Of a stretch of DNA of 64,000 nucleotides, positions 9,755-17,591 are shown piece by piece. Source of the stretch: an uncultured Selenomonadales bacterium (GTDB lineage Bacteria > Bacillota > Negativicutes > Acidaminococcales > Acidaminococcaceae); the NCBI GenBank assembly GCA_900314855.1, contig OMWZ01000009.1, forward strand, positions 29,549-93,548, read 5' to 3'. The notes beneath the pieces are model-generated. The model did not search any database and was not told the origin of the DNA. It was given only the letters and a program-made list of their open reading frames with translations. The first letter of the stretch is position 1. Each line of letters starts with the position of its first letter. The translations under genes were made by a program, and so were the position numbers.

Positions 9755-11104
9755 TCAACGGCCCCCATGCCGCCGCTTCCACTCCTTGATGCGGGCCAGG
9801 CGGTCCTTATACCGTTCTTCCAGCCCCTCTTCCGTCGGTTGGTAATAACATCGCCCGGCCAGGGAATCGGGCAGGCACTGCATGTTCGTCAGCTTCTCCT
9901 CCGCGTCATGGGCGTACTGATATCCCTTGCCGTACTCCAGGTCCGCCATGAGTTTCGTCGGCGCGTTCCGCAAGGCCAGGGGGACCGGTTCGTCGAGCCG
10001 GGTCCGGGCATCATGGCTGGCCCGCAGGTACGCCCTGTACAAGGCATTGGATTTCGGCGCCAGGGACAAATAAACCACGGCTTCCGTCAAATGGACCGAA
10101 CATTCCGGCATCCCAATCAGGTGGCAGGCCTGAAAGGCCGCTACGGCGATTTCCAGGGCCTTCGGATCCGCCAGGCCGATATCCTCACTGGCAAAGCGCG
10201 TCACCCGACGCGCAATATAGAGGGGATCCTCGCCGGCTTCCAGCATGCGGGCCAGCCAGTAGACTGCCGCGTCGGGGTCGGAATTGCGCATGGATTTGTG
10301 CAGGGCCGAAATAAGGTTGTAATGTTCTTCCCCTTTCTTGTCGTAGAGCAGGGACTTTTTCGAGGTACACTGTTCCAGGACTTCCCGCGTGATTCGTACG
10401 ACTTCGCGCACGGCTCCCTTGCCGTCCTTCTCCGTCCGGGTTTCGCCGTTCAGGACCGCCATTTCCAGGGTGGACAAGGCCGTACGCGCGTCGCCATTGG
10501 CAAAATTGGCCACCGCTTCCAGCATCTCCTCGTCGATTTCCACGGTCAGCCCGCCAAATCCCCTGGGGTCCGTCAGGGCACGCCGGAGCATGCGGACCAA
10601 GTCTTCCATCCGCAAGGGCTGCAGGACGAAGACTTTACACCGCGACAAAAGAGCGCTGTTGACCTCAAAAGACGGGTTTTCCGTCGTTGCCCCAATGAGG
10701 ATAATACTCCCTTTTTCGACATATGGCAGGAACGCGTCCTGCTGGGCTTTGTTGAACCGGTGGATTTCGTCCACGAACACAACCGTACGGATGCCCATAG
10801 ACCGGTTTCGCTCCGCTTCTTCCATGACTTTGCGGATTTCCCGGATTCCACTCGACACAGCGGAAAAGTTCAGGAAGGCCGACTTTGTTACGTGGGCGAT
10901 AATCTGGGCCAGCGTCGTTTTTCCGACCCCCGGCGGCCCCCAGAAAATCATGGACGAAAGGCTGTCGTTCTCAATCATACGGCGGAGTACCTTGCCCTTT
11001 CCAAGGAGATGTTCCTGGCCTACATAGTCCGCCAGGGATTCCGGCCGCAGGCGCGCGGCCAGCGGCTGTCCCATTCCGTCGTCAAATAAGTTCTTTTCTT
11101 CCAT
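9755..11104 (-). CDS. rarA: Replication-associated recombination protein RarA (MgsA)
   Basis: This is an AAA+ ATPase of the clamp-loader-related RarA/MgsA/WRNIP1 family, which acts at stalled replication forks. Visible motifs are Walker A (GPPGVGKT, residues 56-63), Walker B (VVFVDEIHRFNKAQQD), sensor 1 (IGATTENPSF) and the C-terminal region typical of the family (HYNLISALHKSMRNSDPDAA, near residue 265). Length is 449 residues, as expected. An ATG five codons upstream (11119) is possible, but GGGAG with good spacing precedes the ATG at 11104. It is the first gene of the maintenance run that continues through the radical SAM pair to addBA. Confidence 0.95.
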   Translation of the reverse strand: MEEKNLFDDGMGQPLAARLRPESLADYVGQEHLLGKGKVLRRMIENDSLSSMIFWGPPGVGKTTLAQIIAHVTKSAFLNFSAVSSGIREIRKVMEEAERNRSMGIRTVVFVDEIHRFNKAQQDAFLPYVEKGSIILIGATTENPSFEVNSALLSRCKVFVLQPLRMEDLVRMLRRALTDPRGFGGLTVEIDEEMLEAVANFANGDARTALSTLEMAVLNGETRTEKDGKGAVREVVRITREVLEQCTSKKSLLYDKKGEEHYNLISALHKSMRNSDPDAAVYWLARMLEAGEDPLYIARRVTRFASEDIGLADPKALEIAVAAFQACHLIGMPECSVHLTEAVVYLSLAPKSNALYRAYLRASHDARTRLDEPVPLALRNAPTKLMADLEYGKGYQYAHDAEEKLTNMQCLPDSLAGRCYYQPTEEGLEERYKDRLARIKEWKRRHGGR

Positions 11105-11155
11105 GGCAGTGTCTCCCATCCCCCGATTGCGCGGTTCACTTTGTTCGCTCTGTTT

Positions 11156-11184
11156 ATTATAAATCGAACAAATGTTTTTGTATA
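11156..11184 (-). promoter_or_regulatory. Probable sigma-A promoter for rarA operon
   Basis: On the reverse strand a perfect TATAAT (-10) lies at 11161-11156, with TATACA 17 bases upstream as a -35-like element (four of six matches). The -10 is 52 bases from the rarA ATG. The assignment is based on sequence only. Confidence 0.55.
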
Positions 11185-11221
11185 CCTTTTTTTAGAAATT
11201 TTTTCAAGGCCACGCCGCGCG

Positions 11222-11247
11222 AAAAAAGCCAGCCCGGCAGGGCTGGC
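11222..11247 (-). terminator. Intrinsic terminator of the 11.3-12.1 kb metQ
   Basis: On the reverse strand an 8-bp perfect stem (GCCAGCCC with GGGCTGGC, loop TGCC) is followed by six Ts. It lies 43 bases past the metQ stop. Confidence 0.9.
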
Positions 11248-11289
11248 TTCGGAACCGTCAGGACGCGGCGTCTTGCCCGCGCGCCTTGC

Positions 11290-12117
11290 TCAGAAGGCCG
11301 GCAGGACAGCGCCTTTGTACTTGTCTTCAATAAACTTTTTCACTTCGGGGCTCGTCAGGGCTTTGGCCAATTTCTGCAGTTCCGGACGCTTTTCATCGCC
11401 TTCACGGACGGCGACGACGTTCGCGTAGGGAGAGTCCTTTTCCGTGAACAGGGAATCCTTGGCCGGGTTCAGCTTCGCTTCCATGGCGAAGTTGGAGTTG
11501 ATGACGGCAATATCACAATCTTCCAGGGAACGGGGCAGCATGGCGGCTTCCGCCTCGACAATCTTCAGGTTCTTGGGATTGCTGACTACATCCTGTTTCG
11601 TGGCGGCGATTCCTTTGCCTTCCTTCAGCTTCAGGAGCCCCGCCTTTTCCAGCAGGACCAAGGCGCGGCCACCGTTTGTCGGGTCATTGGGGATACCGAC
11701 CTTGGCGCCCTCTTTCAGGTCCTTCAAATCCTTGATCTTATGGGAATAGACTCCCATCGGTTCAATGTGGACTTTCACCAGGACGGCCAGTTTCAGGTTG
11801 CGGTCCTTGGAGAATTTTTCCAAATACGGGATATGCTGGAAGTAGTTGGCATCCAATTCCTTATCCGACAGGGACAGGTTCGGTTTGACATAATCCGTGA
11901 ATTCCACGACCTGCAGGTCGACGCCTTCCTTCGCCAGCTGGGGCTTGACAAAGTTCAGGATTTCCGCGTGCGGGACCGGCGTGGCGCCGACTTTCAGGAC
12001 AACTTTCTTGCCGTCCTGCGGCGCGGCGGCTTTCTTATCGCTGCCGCCACAGCCGGCAATCAACAGCCCGGCCGTTGCCAGTGCCAGGGCGCCGCATAAC
12101 AACTTCTTCAACTTCAT
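11290..12117 (-). CDS. MetQ/NlpA-family substrate-binding lipoprotein
   Basis: This is a D-methionine/L-methionine-type ABC binding lipoprotein. The signal peptide ends in the lipobox LIAGC (lipidated Cys23). The mature part shows the family pattern: VGATPVPHAEIL at the start, VEFTDYVKPN, ANYFQHIPYL, the ligand region IPNDPTNGGRAL and LPRSLEDCDIAVIN. With 275 residues it is full length. It stands alone between its own promoter and terminator, with no permease or ATPase next to it, so it must either share a transporter or act as an orphan receptor. AGGAGAG precedes the ATG. It is one of four MetQ paralogues here. The ligand cannot be read from sequence; methionine, cysteine or a related amino acid are the obvious candidates. 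Confidence 0.88.
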   Translation of the reverse strand: MKLKKLLCGALALATAGLLIAGCGGSDKKAAAPQDGKKVVLKVGATPVPHAEILNFVKPQLAKEGVDLQVVEFTDYVKPNLSLSDKELDANYFQHIPYLEKFSKDRNLKLAVLVKVHIEPMGVYSHKIKDLKDLKEGAKVGIPNDPTNGGRALVLLEKAGLLKLKEGKGIAATKQDVVSNPKNLKIVEAEAAMLPRSLEDCDIAVINSNFAMEAKLNPAKDSLFTEKDSPYANVVAVREGDEKRPELQKLAKALTSPEVKKFIEDKYKGAVLPAF

Positions 12118-12171
12118 GAATGAACACTCTCCTTTACACTATGGGCAAAATTGCCATTTAAACTAGTGTCC

Positions 12172-12200
12172 ATGATACATTTCGTCGTTCCGTATGTCAA
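12172..12200 (-). promoter_or_regulatory. Sigma-A promoter of orphan metQ
   Basis: On the reverse strand TTGACA (12200-12195), a 17-base spacer and TATCAT (12177-12172) form a near-consensus promoter 55 bases before the metQ ATG. No SAM riboswitch or T-box core is recognisable in the short leader. Confidence 0.8.
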
Positions 12201-12258
12201 CGAAAAAAATTCACAATTCCTTCCCTGGTCCTGATTCCCTGGCATTCTGTAAGGTTTG

Positions 12259-12567
12259 TTACGGAGTAATGACCTGCACCTGCGCCTGGAAGCGTCCAAA
12301 CTGCAAGGCCGCCGCATGGGATTCCATAAAGATGTCCACGTGCCGCGACTGGGACGGATGCATCCGGTCCTGCACATGGTATGTGACACCATTATAGACA
12401 ATCAGGCTGCCTAGGGGCACGAAATTCGCAGCGCACGTATATCCTTCGACAGCGTCCGCCCCGGAAGAAGTCCGGCGTGTCCCCGTCTCATGGGGCGTAT
12501 ACGCGGACATGGTCACGGTCGTCCAGAAGACGGCTGCCAACGACAACACTTTCCAATACTTTTGCAT
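12259..12567 (-). CDS. Small secreted 3D-domain protein
   Basis: The product has 102 residues, with a signal peptide (about the first 20 residues) followed directly by a 3D (Asp-Asp-Asp) domain, the beta-barrel fold shared with lytic transglycosylase MltA and RlpA-like proteins. Matching features are SAYTPHETGTRRTSSG at the start, the PLGS turn, VQDRMHP and HVDIFMESHAAALQFG near the end. Two of the three family aspartates (in VQDR and HVDIF) are visible. Such domains act on, or bind, cell-wall glycan. AGGAGG sits 6 bases before the ATG. It lies 43 bases downstream of the ADP-ribosylglycohydrolase gene and is probably co-transcribed with it. Confidence 0.75.
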   Translation of the reverse strand: MQKYWKVLSLAAVFWTTVTMSAYTPHETGTRRTSSGADAVEGYTCAANFVPLGSLIVYNGVTYHVQDRMHPSQSRHVDIFMESHAAALQFGRFQAQVQVITP

Positions 12568-12610
12568 GCATTTCCTCCTGCCGGAACCAGTCCGGCCGAC
12601 TGCGGTCCCC

Positions 12611-13408
12611 TCAGCGGGACGGCCAGGGGTAGGTCCGCTCGAATTCCGTCAGGATGCGGTGCATCTCGCTGTCCAGATAGGGCAGGACGCCGGCGCGGAT
12701 GGCATCGGGCACGCCATAAAACGCCTCGGCGACGCTGCAGGCAATAGCAGCAATGGTATCGCTATCCCCTCCGATGGAAATGGCGTTCCGGAGGACATCT
12801 TCAAAATCCTTCCCCTCAAAAAAAGCTTCCAGGGCCTGGGGCACGGAACCTGGGCACGTCTCATCGAATTGGTACGTGTCGCGGATACCATCCAGCGTGA
12901 AATCCAGGGCATAGTACCGCTCCGTGATTTCCTTCCGGATTTCCTCCTTCGACTTCCCTTCCCGGGCCAGGAAAATAGCGACCGTCACCACCTCAGCGCC
13001 TTTCAGCCCTTCCGGATGATCGTGCGTGACGGCGGTCACGGTGAACGACAGTTCCTTCGCTTCCGTCAGGGTCTTCGCTGCCTGGGCACAGGCACTGACA
13101 CGCATGGCCGCGCCGTTGCCGAAACTTTGGTAGGGATGGGGATTCCGCTCGTCCAGCCAACGGGAAAACCGTCCCCCATATCCCGCGTTCGGATAGCGGC
13201 GGCCCATGTGCTGCATCCGTTCTATCACGCGCGCCGCCAGGGCAGACCGGTCTTCTTTTGTTTCCAACAACGCCTGGGCAATGGCTAGGGTCATAATGCT
13301 GTCGTCCGTCGGTTCACAGCCGAACGCGAACAACGGGAATTCCTTGCTCCGGCAATTGTCCCACTCGAATCGCGACCCCACGACATCTCCAATAATCGCT
13401 CCCAACAC
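12611..13408 (-). CDS. ADP-ribosylglycohydrolase (DraG-like)
   Basis: This enzyme family removes ADP-ribose from proteins or small molecules using two Mg ions. The N-terminal metal site (LGAIIGDVVGSRFEW), the CEPTDDSIMT motif and the C-terminal GGDSDTIAAIACSVAEAFYG (about residues 213-232), with its metal-binding aspartates, are all present. The family normally begins right at this first motif. The start is therefore taken as a GTG at 13408, which has GAGGTGA 5 bases upstream. An ATG 21 bases earlier (13429) lacks a ribosome binding site. The length, about 265 residues, fits. No ADP-ribosyltransferase partner is visible nearby. Confidence 0.88.
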   Translation of the reverse strand: MLGAIIGDVVGSRFEWDNCRSKEFPLFAFGCEPTDDSIMTLAIAQALLETKEDRSALAARVIERMQHMGRRYPNAGYGGRFSRWLDERNPHPYQSFGNGAAMRVSACAQAAKTLTEAKELSFTVTAVTHDHPEGLKGAEVVTVAIFLAREGKSKEEIRKEITERYYALDFTLDGIRDTYQFDETCPGSVPQALEAFFEGKDFEDVLRNAISIGGDSDTIAAIACSVAEAFYGVPDAIRAGVLPYLDSEMHRILTEFERTYPWPSR

Positions 13409-13505
13409 AACAGTCACCTCGTTTTCCATCACTGTGTTTCTATTACTATACCACAGAATGGCGGCGAGCACACGCCTTTCCCGGGAAGGTCTCCGGCCGT
13501 ACGAC

Positions 13506-13547
13506 AAAAAAGACCGTCCCCCGTGAGGCGTCTCACGGAGGACGGCC
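13506..13547 (-). terminator. Terminator of the exbB-exbD-tonB-receptor operon
   Basis: A two-tier hairpin on the reverse strand (outer GGACGG with CCGTCC, inner CCGTGAG with CTCACGG, loop of 4) is followed by six Ts. It lies about 55 bases after the receptor stop and just past the end of the facing adp-ribosylglycohydrolase promoter region. Confidence 0.85.
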
Positions 13548-13600
13548 CTATTAGCCCCGGGCCCGCGCGGGAGGCGACAGTGTCTTCCCCGCAGGCGAGG

Positions 13601-15583
13601 TTAGAAGCGATATTTGTATTCGACGAGGAAATTGCACGGCATCTCATAATACTGGGCAGAGCTGTGGCTGATGACATCGTCCCGATCCAGCAGGTTGTCG
13701 ATGGTCAGGCTGACAGACTGGTTCTTGTCCGGTTTGTACTGAGCCGTAAGGGTCGTCAGGAAATACGGCCGTTCTTCCACGGAGTGCTCTGCCGACGGGG
13801 TGCGGACCCGGTCCCCCAGGAAGCTGCCGCTGAGGGCCGCGTCCAGTTTATGGTACGTATACCCTATGCCGCCACTGATTTGATAGCGTCCGAATTTACG
13901 GTCCCAGTAGTCCTTTTTCTCACTCTTGCTCTTCGGGTTGTTGAGATTGACGGCCCAATGATAGGACCACGGCCCCTGGCTGTGGACAGTATCCCCGAAC
14001 TCGAAGCCCAGATTCTTGAAATCTTCGTTATTGTACTGCCACCCACCGGATTTGCGATTCCAGGTGGCGCTGATGTTATCCTTGATGCGGATCGCGTACA
14101 GCGCCGCTTTCCAGTTGTGGGCCCCGGCCATCCGTTTCCAGCCGGCTTCATAATGGAGCCCTTTCTGGGGTCTCAAGTCCAGATTGTAGAAGGACTGGTA
14201 TCCCGTCGGGAACATCTGACCGAAGGTCGGCATGATAAAGGACTGGGCCACGCTGACATAGGCCGAATCGTTTTCGTCGAACTTGTGCAGGTATTGGCCG
14301 GCAGCGCTGAAATTGCTATAGTTGTTCCCGTTGAAAGCATCTGTCGTCCACGTTTCGCGGGCGCTCACGATACAGGAATTCTTGTCGTCGAATTTTTGAT
14401 CCCACTGGCCATATACGCCGAAAAGGTTTCGGGAATAACTGTCGTGAGAACTGCCGGAACCGGCAAAGAGTTTCTGGTAGTTTTCCCGCTTGTAATCGAA
14501 GCCCAGGATTGCCTTCGCTTTGGGACCCACTTCCCAGTTCCGCTGAATATCCGCGCCCAGGGTACGGTTCTTTTCCCGCGTATTGTAGAGGGACGAGGCC
14601 GGCGCGACAGCCGTGCCCGTCGGCGAGTAATACGTGTGCCCGAACGATTCCACGGTTCCCGTCGTAAAGTACACGGATCCCTTGTAGCGTTCCCCCTGAT
14701 ACTGCAGCTGGGCCATATGCTGCTTCGTCGTGTACAGGCGGTCGTTAAAGGGCGTGCCGACCAGGAAGCCATTTTTGGAGGATTCGATGACGTCCCTCAG
14801 GTAACGCGCCTGGGATTCGAAGTAGTGATAACCCAGGCTCCAATCTTTGGTGATGTTATAATTGACGCCCACATTCTCCCGGCTCACATCCTGCGTGGAA
14901 GTTTTCGTTTTCCCGACAATCTGGGTTCCTCCCACTTCCGATTCCGAAATGCGGTCCAGAGTGCGATCCCATTTTTCCCGATCGTAGGAAACCTGGAATT
15001 TGTCCGTGCCGGCGCGGAACCCATAATTTTTCCGTCCGAAATTCCCCACACCGACTTTCACAAAATTAGCGCGGCCTTTCCGGGTGATAATGTTGATGAC
15101 ACCTCCCATGCCCTCGGAACCGTAGAGGACGGAACCGCCCCCCTTCACGATTTCGACGCGCTCGATGTCCTCAGCGCTGACAGCCTCCAGATTGTACTTG
15201 CCGCGCCAGTTGATCGGGTTTCCGTTGAGCAGGACCAGCGTCCCATTGTCTACCCCGCGGATGATGGCTTCGTTCGTCATCGTCCCCATGGACGCGCCGG
15301 ACTGGCCAAAGGACTTGAACGTGAAGCCCGGCACTTTCCGCAATACCATGGCCAGGTTCTGCCCACCTGTTTTCCGGATATCTTCTCGGGTCAACACCTC
15401 CGTGCTGGCCGGGATATCGACATCCCGCCGGGAATCCCTGGTCGCCGTAACGACGACCTGGTCCAGCGTAAATTGTTTCAGTTCCTCTGTTTCGGCCGTC
15501 ATGGCCGGTTCTGCCGCCAGCACATTGCCCGTCAGCAGGAACGCCATCACGACGCCCAACGGAATCCTTTTTTTCTGTTGCAT
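13601..15583 (-). CDS. TonB-dependent outer-membrane receptor
   Basis: The gene encodes an outer-membrane beta-barrel with an N-terminal plug. The signal peptide ends near NVLAAEPA. The TonB box-like segment LDQVVVTATR is followed by plug-domain hallmarks (REDIRKTGGQNLAMVLRKVPG near residue 70, IIRGVDNGTLVLLNG, and VEIVKGGGSVLYGSEGMGGVINIITRK near residue 150). The barrel ends with an aromatic residue (VEYKYRF), typical of proteins assembled by BamA. Length is 660 residues. The first plausible codon is an ATG with GGGGG 9 bases before it. The tonB, exbD and exbB genes directly upstream are probably dedicated to it. The substrate is not readable; a siderophore, heme or cobalamin are the usual ligands. 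Confidence 0.93.
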   Translation of the reverse strand: MQQKKRIPLGVVMAFLLTGNVLAAEPAMTAETEELKQFTLDQVVVTATRDSRRDVDIPASTEVLTREDIRKTGGQNLAMVLRKVPGFTFKSFGQSGASMGTMTNEAIIRGVDNGTLVLLNGNPINWRGKYNLEAVSAEDIERVEIVKGGGSVLYGSEGMGGVINIITRKGRANFVKVGVGNFGRKNYGFRAGTDKFQVSYDREKWDRTLDRISESEVGGTQIVGKTKTSTQDVSRENVGVNYNITKDWSLGYHYFESQARYLRDVIESSKNGFLVGTPFNDRLYTTKQHMAQLQYQGERYKGSVYFTTGTVESFGHTYYSPTGTAVAPASSLYNTREKNRTLGADIQRNWEVGPKAKAILGFDYKRENYQKLFAGSGSSHDSYSRNLFGVYGQWDQKFDDKNSCIVSARETWTTDAFNGNNYSNFSAAGQYLHKFDENDSAYVSVAQSFIMPTFGQMFPTGYQSFYNLDLRPQKGLHYEAGWKRMAGAHNWKAALYAIRIKDNISATWNRKSGGWQYNNEDFKNLGFEFGDTVHSQGPWSYHWAVNLNNPKSKSEKKDYWDRKFGRYQISGGIGYTYHKLDAALSGSFLGDRVRTPSAEHSVEERPYFLTTLTAQYKPDKNQSVSLTIDNLLDRDDVISHSSAQYYEMPCNFLVEYKYRF

Positions 15584-15657
15584 CCGCAATTACCCCCTTT
15601 TGCTTTATCCTGGCGCCCGGCCCCTGCCCGGCACCCTTGTGTATCTCCCACCGCTTC

Positions 15658-16353
15658 CTACCGCGTCCGCAAGCGGAACGCGAACGGCTGATAGGCATAG
15701 CAACGTACCGGCCGCCCGTACCCGTCCAGCCCTGGACGGAACCGGAATCCGCGGGCTGCCGCCAGGGCTTCCTGGTCCAATGCGCCGTTCCCCGACGAAC
15801 GCGCCAGGGACAGATTTTCCACGCCGCCGTCCTTGCCAATCAGGAAGCGGACAACGGCTGTCCCTTCTATACCGCTGTTCCGGGCCGACAGCGGATACTG
15901 CGGAGCCCGGGAACGAGTAACGCGCGGCGCCACGGCCGGGGCCTGGATAGAATCCGAGGCAGGGCCGACACCGCTCCCCTGGCCGCCGCCGGAACCGCCG
16001 GAACCGAGCCCGGCGCTCGTACCGCTACCTGTACCGCCCGCCGCCCGCTGAACCGACGAGCTGGCTTTCTTTTTCACCGGATGGTGCTGCCGCGGCACTA
16101 CTTGCCGCTGTTCCTGGATATCGTCCGGCTGGGGAGTGGCTTCTTCCTCTTCCGCTTTGTCTTCCGGCTCTTCCGGTTCCGCCTGATCTTCCAGGGGAGC
16201 CGCATCGCCGCCGCCCCCCATGAGGGCCACGTCATACACAGGGTCGGCTGTCGGAACCCGGTGTCCGTACAGCACGACGACCCCGACCAGGGCGAAGCAG
16301 ACCAAGTGGAAGACTACGGAAAAGAGTAGTCCCTTTTTACCGTCCTGATTCAT
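15658..16353 (-). CDS. tonB: TonB energy-transducing protein
   Basis: TonB spans the periplasm and couples the ExbB-ExbD motor to outer-membrane receptors. A short cytoplasmic start and one membrane helix (about residues 9-29) are followed by an acidic, proline-containing stretch (EDQAEPEEPEDKAEEEEATP) instead of the more usual Pro-Lys repeats, then a glycine-rich linker. The C-terminal TonB domain is clear: APQYPLSARNSGIEGTAVVRF, the SSGNGALDQEAL turn and GFRFRPGLDGYGRPV. With 231 residues it is of normal size. Its ATG overlaps the exbD stop (ATGA), so translation is coupled. Confidence 0.93.
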   Translation of the reverse strand: MNQDGKKGLLFSVVFHLVCFALVGVVVLYGHRVPTADPVYDVALMGGGGDAAPLEDQAEPEEPEDKAEEEEATPQPDDIQEQRQVVPRQHHPVKKKASSSVQRAAGGTGSGTSAGLGSGGSGGGQGSGVGPASDSIQAPAVAPRVTRSRAPQYPLSARNSGIEGTAVVRFLIGKDGGVENLSLARSSGNGALDQEALAAARGFRFRPGLDGYGRPVRCYAYQPFAFRLRTR

Positions 16354-16763
16354 TTTCGGGCTTCCTTATCCGTTGCCAGGCCAACCCGGGTGATGCCGGC
16401 CTTCTTGAATTCGTCCAAGAGATGAATAACCGCACGATAGGGAACGTTTTCGTCGGCCCGGATCACGACGGCGAAGTCCTTGTTTTCCTTCTTCCCCTGC
16501 CGGGCCCGGTGAATCAGCTGCGCTTCGCCCATGACCTGGTCCCCCAGCCAGTAGGCGCCGTCATCTTTGATGGTAACGCTGAATTTCACGACGCTCTGCG
16601 TCACGGTCTGCGTCGCCACAGGGAGCTTGACCGGAATGGTGCGCAGCTCGCTCATGTACATCGTGCTCACAATGAAGAAAATCAACAGCAGGAACATCAT
16701 ATCAATCATAGGGCTCAACATGATTCCCGGAGAGGCATGGCCCCGTTTTTTCAATTTAATCAT
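16350..16763 (-). CDS. exbD: ExbD/TolR family proton-channel subunit
   Basis: ExbD is the single-helix subunit of the proton-driven motor. It begins MIKLKKRGHA, then SPMIDMMFLLLIFF, in which the aspartate of the membrane helix is the conserved proton-carrying residue. A small periplasmic domain with VVIRADENVPYRAVIHLLDEFKKAGI follows, as is standard. The protein has 137 residues. The start was placed at the ATG at 16763, which has a strong GGAGGGG upstream inside exbB and overlaps its end by 8 bases. Confidence 0.94.
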   Translation of the reverse strand: MIKLKKRGHASPGIMLSPMIDMMFLLLIFFIVSTMYMSELRTIPVKLPVATQTVTQSVVKFSVTIKDDGAYWLGDQVMGEAQLIHRARQGKKENKDFAVVIRADENVPYRAVIHLLDEFKKAGITRVGLATDKEARK

Positions 16764-17403
16764 GACGCGACCGCCCCTCCTCTGCCGTGTCCAGATTCTT
16801 GGCAATGGCCTCCAGCAGGGTATTGCTCATCTCCTCCAGATTCATGGAGATGCCTTTCAGGCGCCGTTCGAAGTAGGCGTACATGAGGATGGCCACGATG
16901 GAAACACACAGGCCGAAGACCGTGGTAATCAGGGCTTCGCCGATGCCGGCCGTCACGGCCAGGGGGTTATCCAGCCGCTGGTTGAAGTTGTGGAAGGATC
17001 CGATCATGCCCGTGACCGTACCCAGCAGGCCCAGGACCGGCGCCAACGTGACGATGACATTCAGGTAATTCAGGCGGTTTTCAAATTTATCGAGGGCCCG
17101 TTCCGCCCGGGCGGAAATAAAGCCTTCCAGACGCTCGAATTTCCCATGCCGGGCCATGACGATAGTCGCTAATTTGGCGATTTCCCCTTCCGTCTGGTCC
17201 GCCAGTTCCTTTGCCGCCGTCCAATCGTCGTTTTCAATGTCCATGCAAAACGTCTTCGTGAACTCCCGTCCGCTGTCCGCCCGCTTGAAGAACAGATAGC
17301 GTTCCACGGAAATGGCGACGGCCGCAACGGAACAGAAGAGCAAGGGGTACATGACCGGACCCCCTTTGACGAAATAATCCAACCCGGTTGCAAAAATGTT
17401 CAT
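16756..17403 (-). CDS. exbB: ExbB/TolQ/MotA-family proton-channel subunit
   Basis: The 215-residue protein has three predicted membrane segments (near the N-terminus at about residues 12-35, then around 110-130 and 155-175) and the family signature region LAPVLGLLGTVTGMIGSF with TVFGLCVSIVAI further on. It pairs with ExbD and powers TonB. The start is the ATG at 17403, with AGGAGG 6 bases upstream; a GTG directly before it is less well placed. It is the first gene of a four-gene operon ending with the receptor. Confidence 0.94.
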   Translation of the reverse strand: MNIFATGLDYFVKGGPVMYPLLFCSVAAVAISVERYLFFKRADSGREFTKTFCMDIENDDWTAAKELADQTEGEIAKLATIVMARHGKFERLEGFISARAERALDKFENRLNYLNVIVTLAPVLGLLGTVTGMIGSFHNFNQRLDNPLAVTAGIGEALITTVFGLCVSIVAILMYAYFERRLKGISMNLEEMSNTLLEAIAKNLDTAEEGRSRHD

Positions 17404-17486
17404 CACGCGCCTCCTGAAATATTGATATGGGACTAGCGGAAAATCTTAAAGCACGATGGGCTTTTTGGTAATTCACTACATATCAA

Positions 17487-17518
17487 ATTATATCCCTATT
17501 TTAATAAGTTTATTATTA
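17487..17518 (-). promoter_or_regulatory. exbB operon promoter with AT-rich palindrome
   Basis: On the reverse strand a perfect TATAAT lies at 17492-17487. The expected -35 zone (TAATAA, 17 bases upstream) lies inside a 17-bp inverted repeat at 17502-17518 (TAATAA, 5-base gap, TTATTA). A palindrome over the -35 of an iron-type TonB operon suggests a metal-responsive repressor site, but it does not match the Fur consensus well. Confidence 0.5.
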
Positions 17519-17543
17519 GGACTTCATATCGATAATTCTAGTC

Positions 17544-17575
17544 AAAAAAAAGACGGATGTCAACCGACATCCGTC
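17544..17575 (-). terminator. Terminator of the feo-ZIP operon
   Basis: On the reverse strand a perfect 10-bp stem (GACGGATGTC with GACATCCGTC, 4-base loop) is followed by eight Ts. It lies 17 bases after the ZIP gene stop. Confidence 0.93.
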
Positions 17576-17591
17576 GAAACAAGGAGTTAGT

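Noticed and set aside
12118..12260. SAM riboswitch or T-box in front of the 11.3-kb metQ
   Set aside because: The leader between promoter and ATG is only about 50 bases and shows no conserved core.
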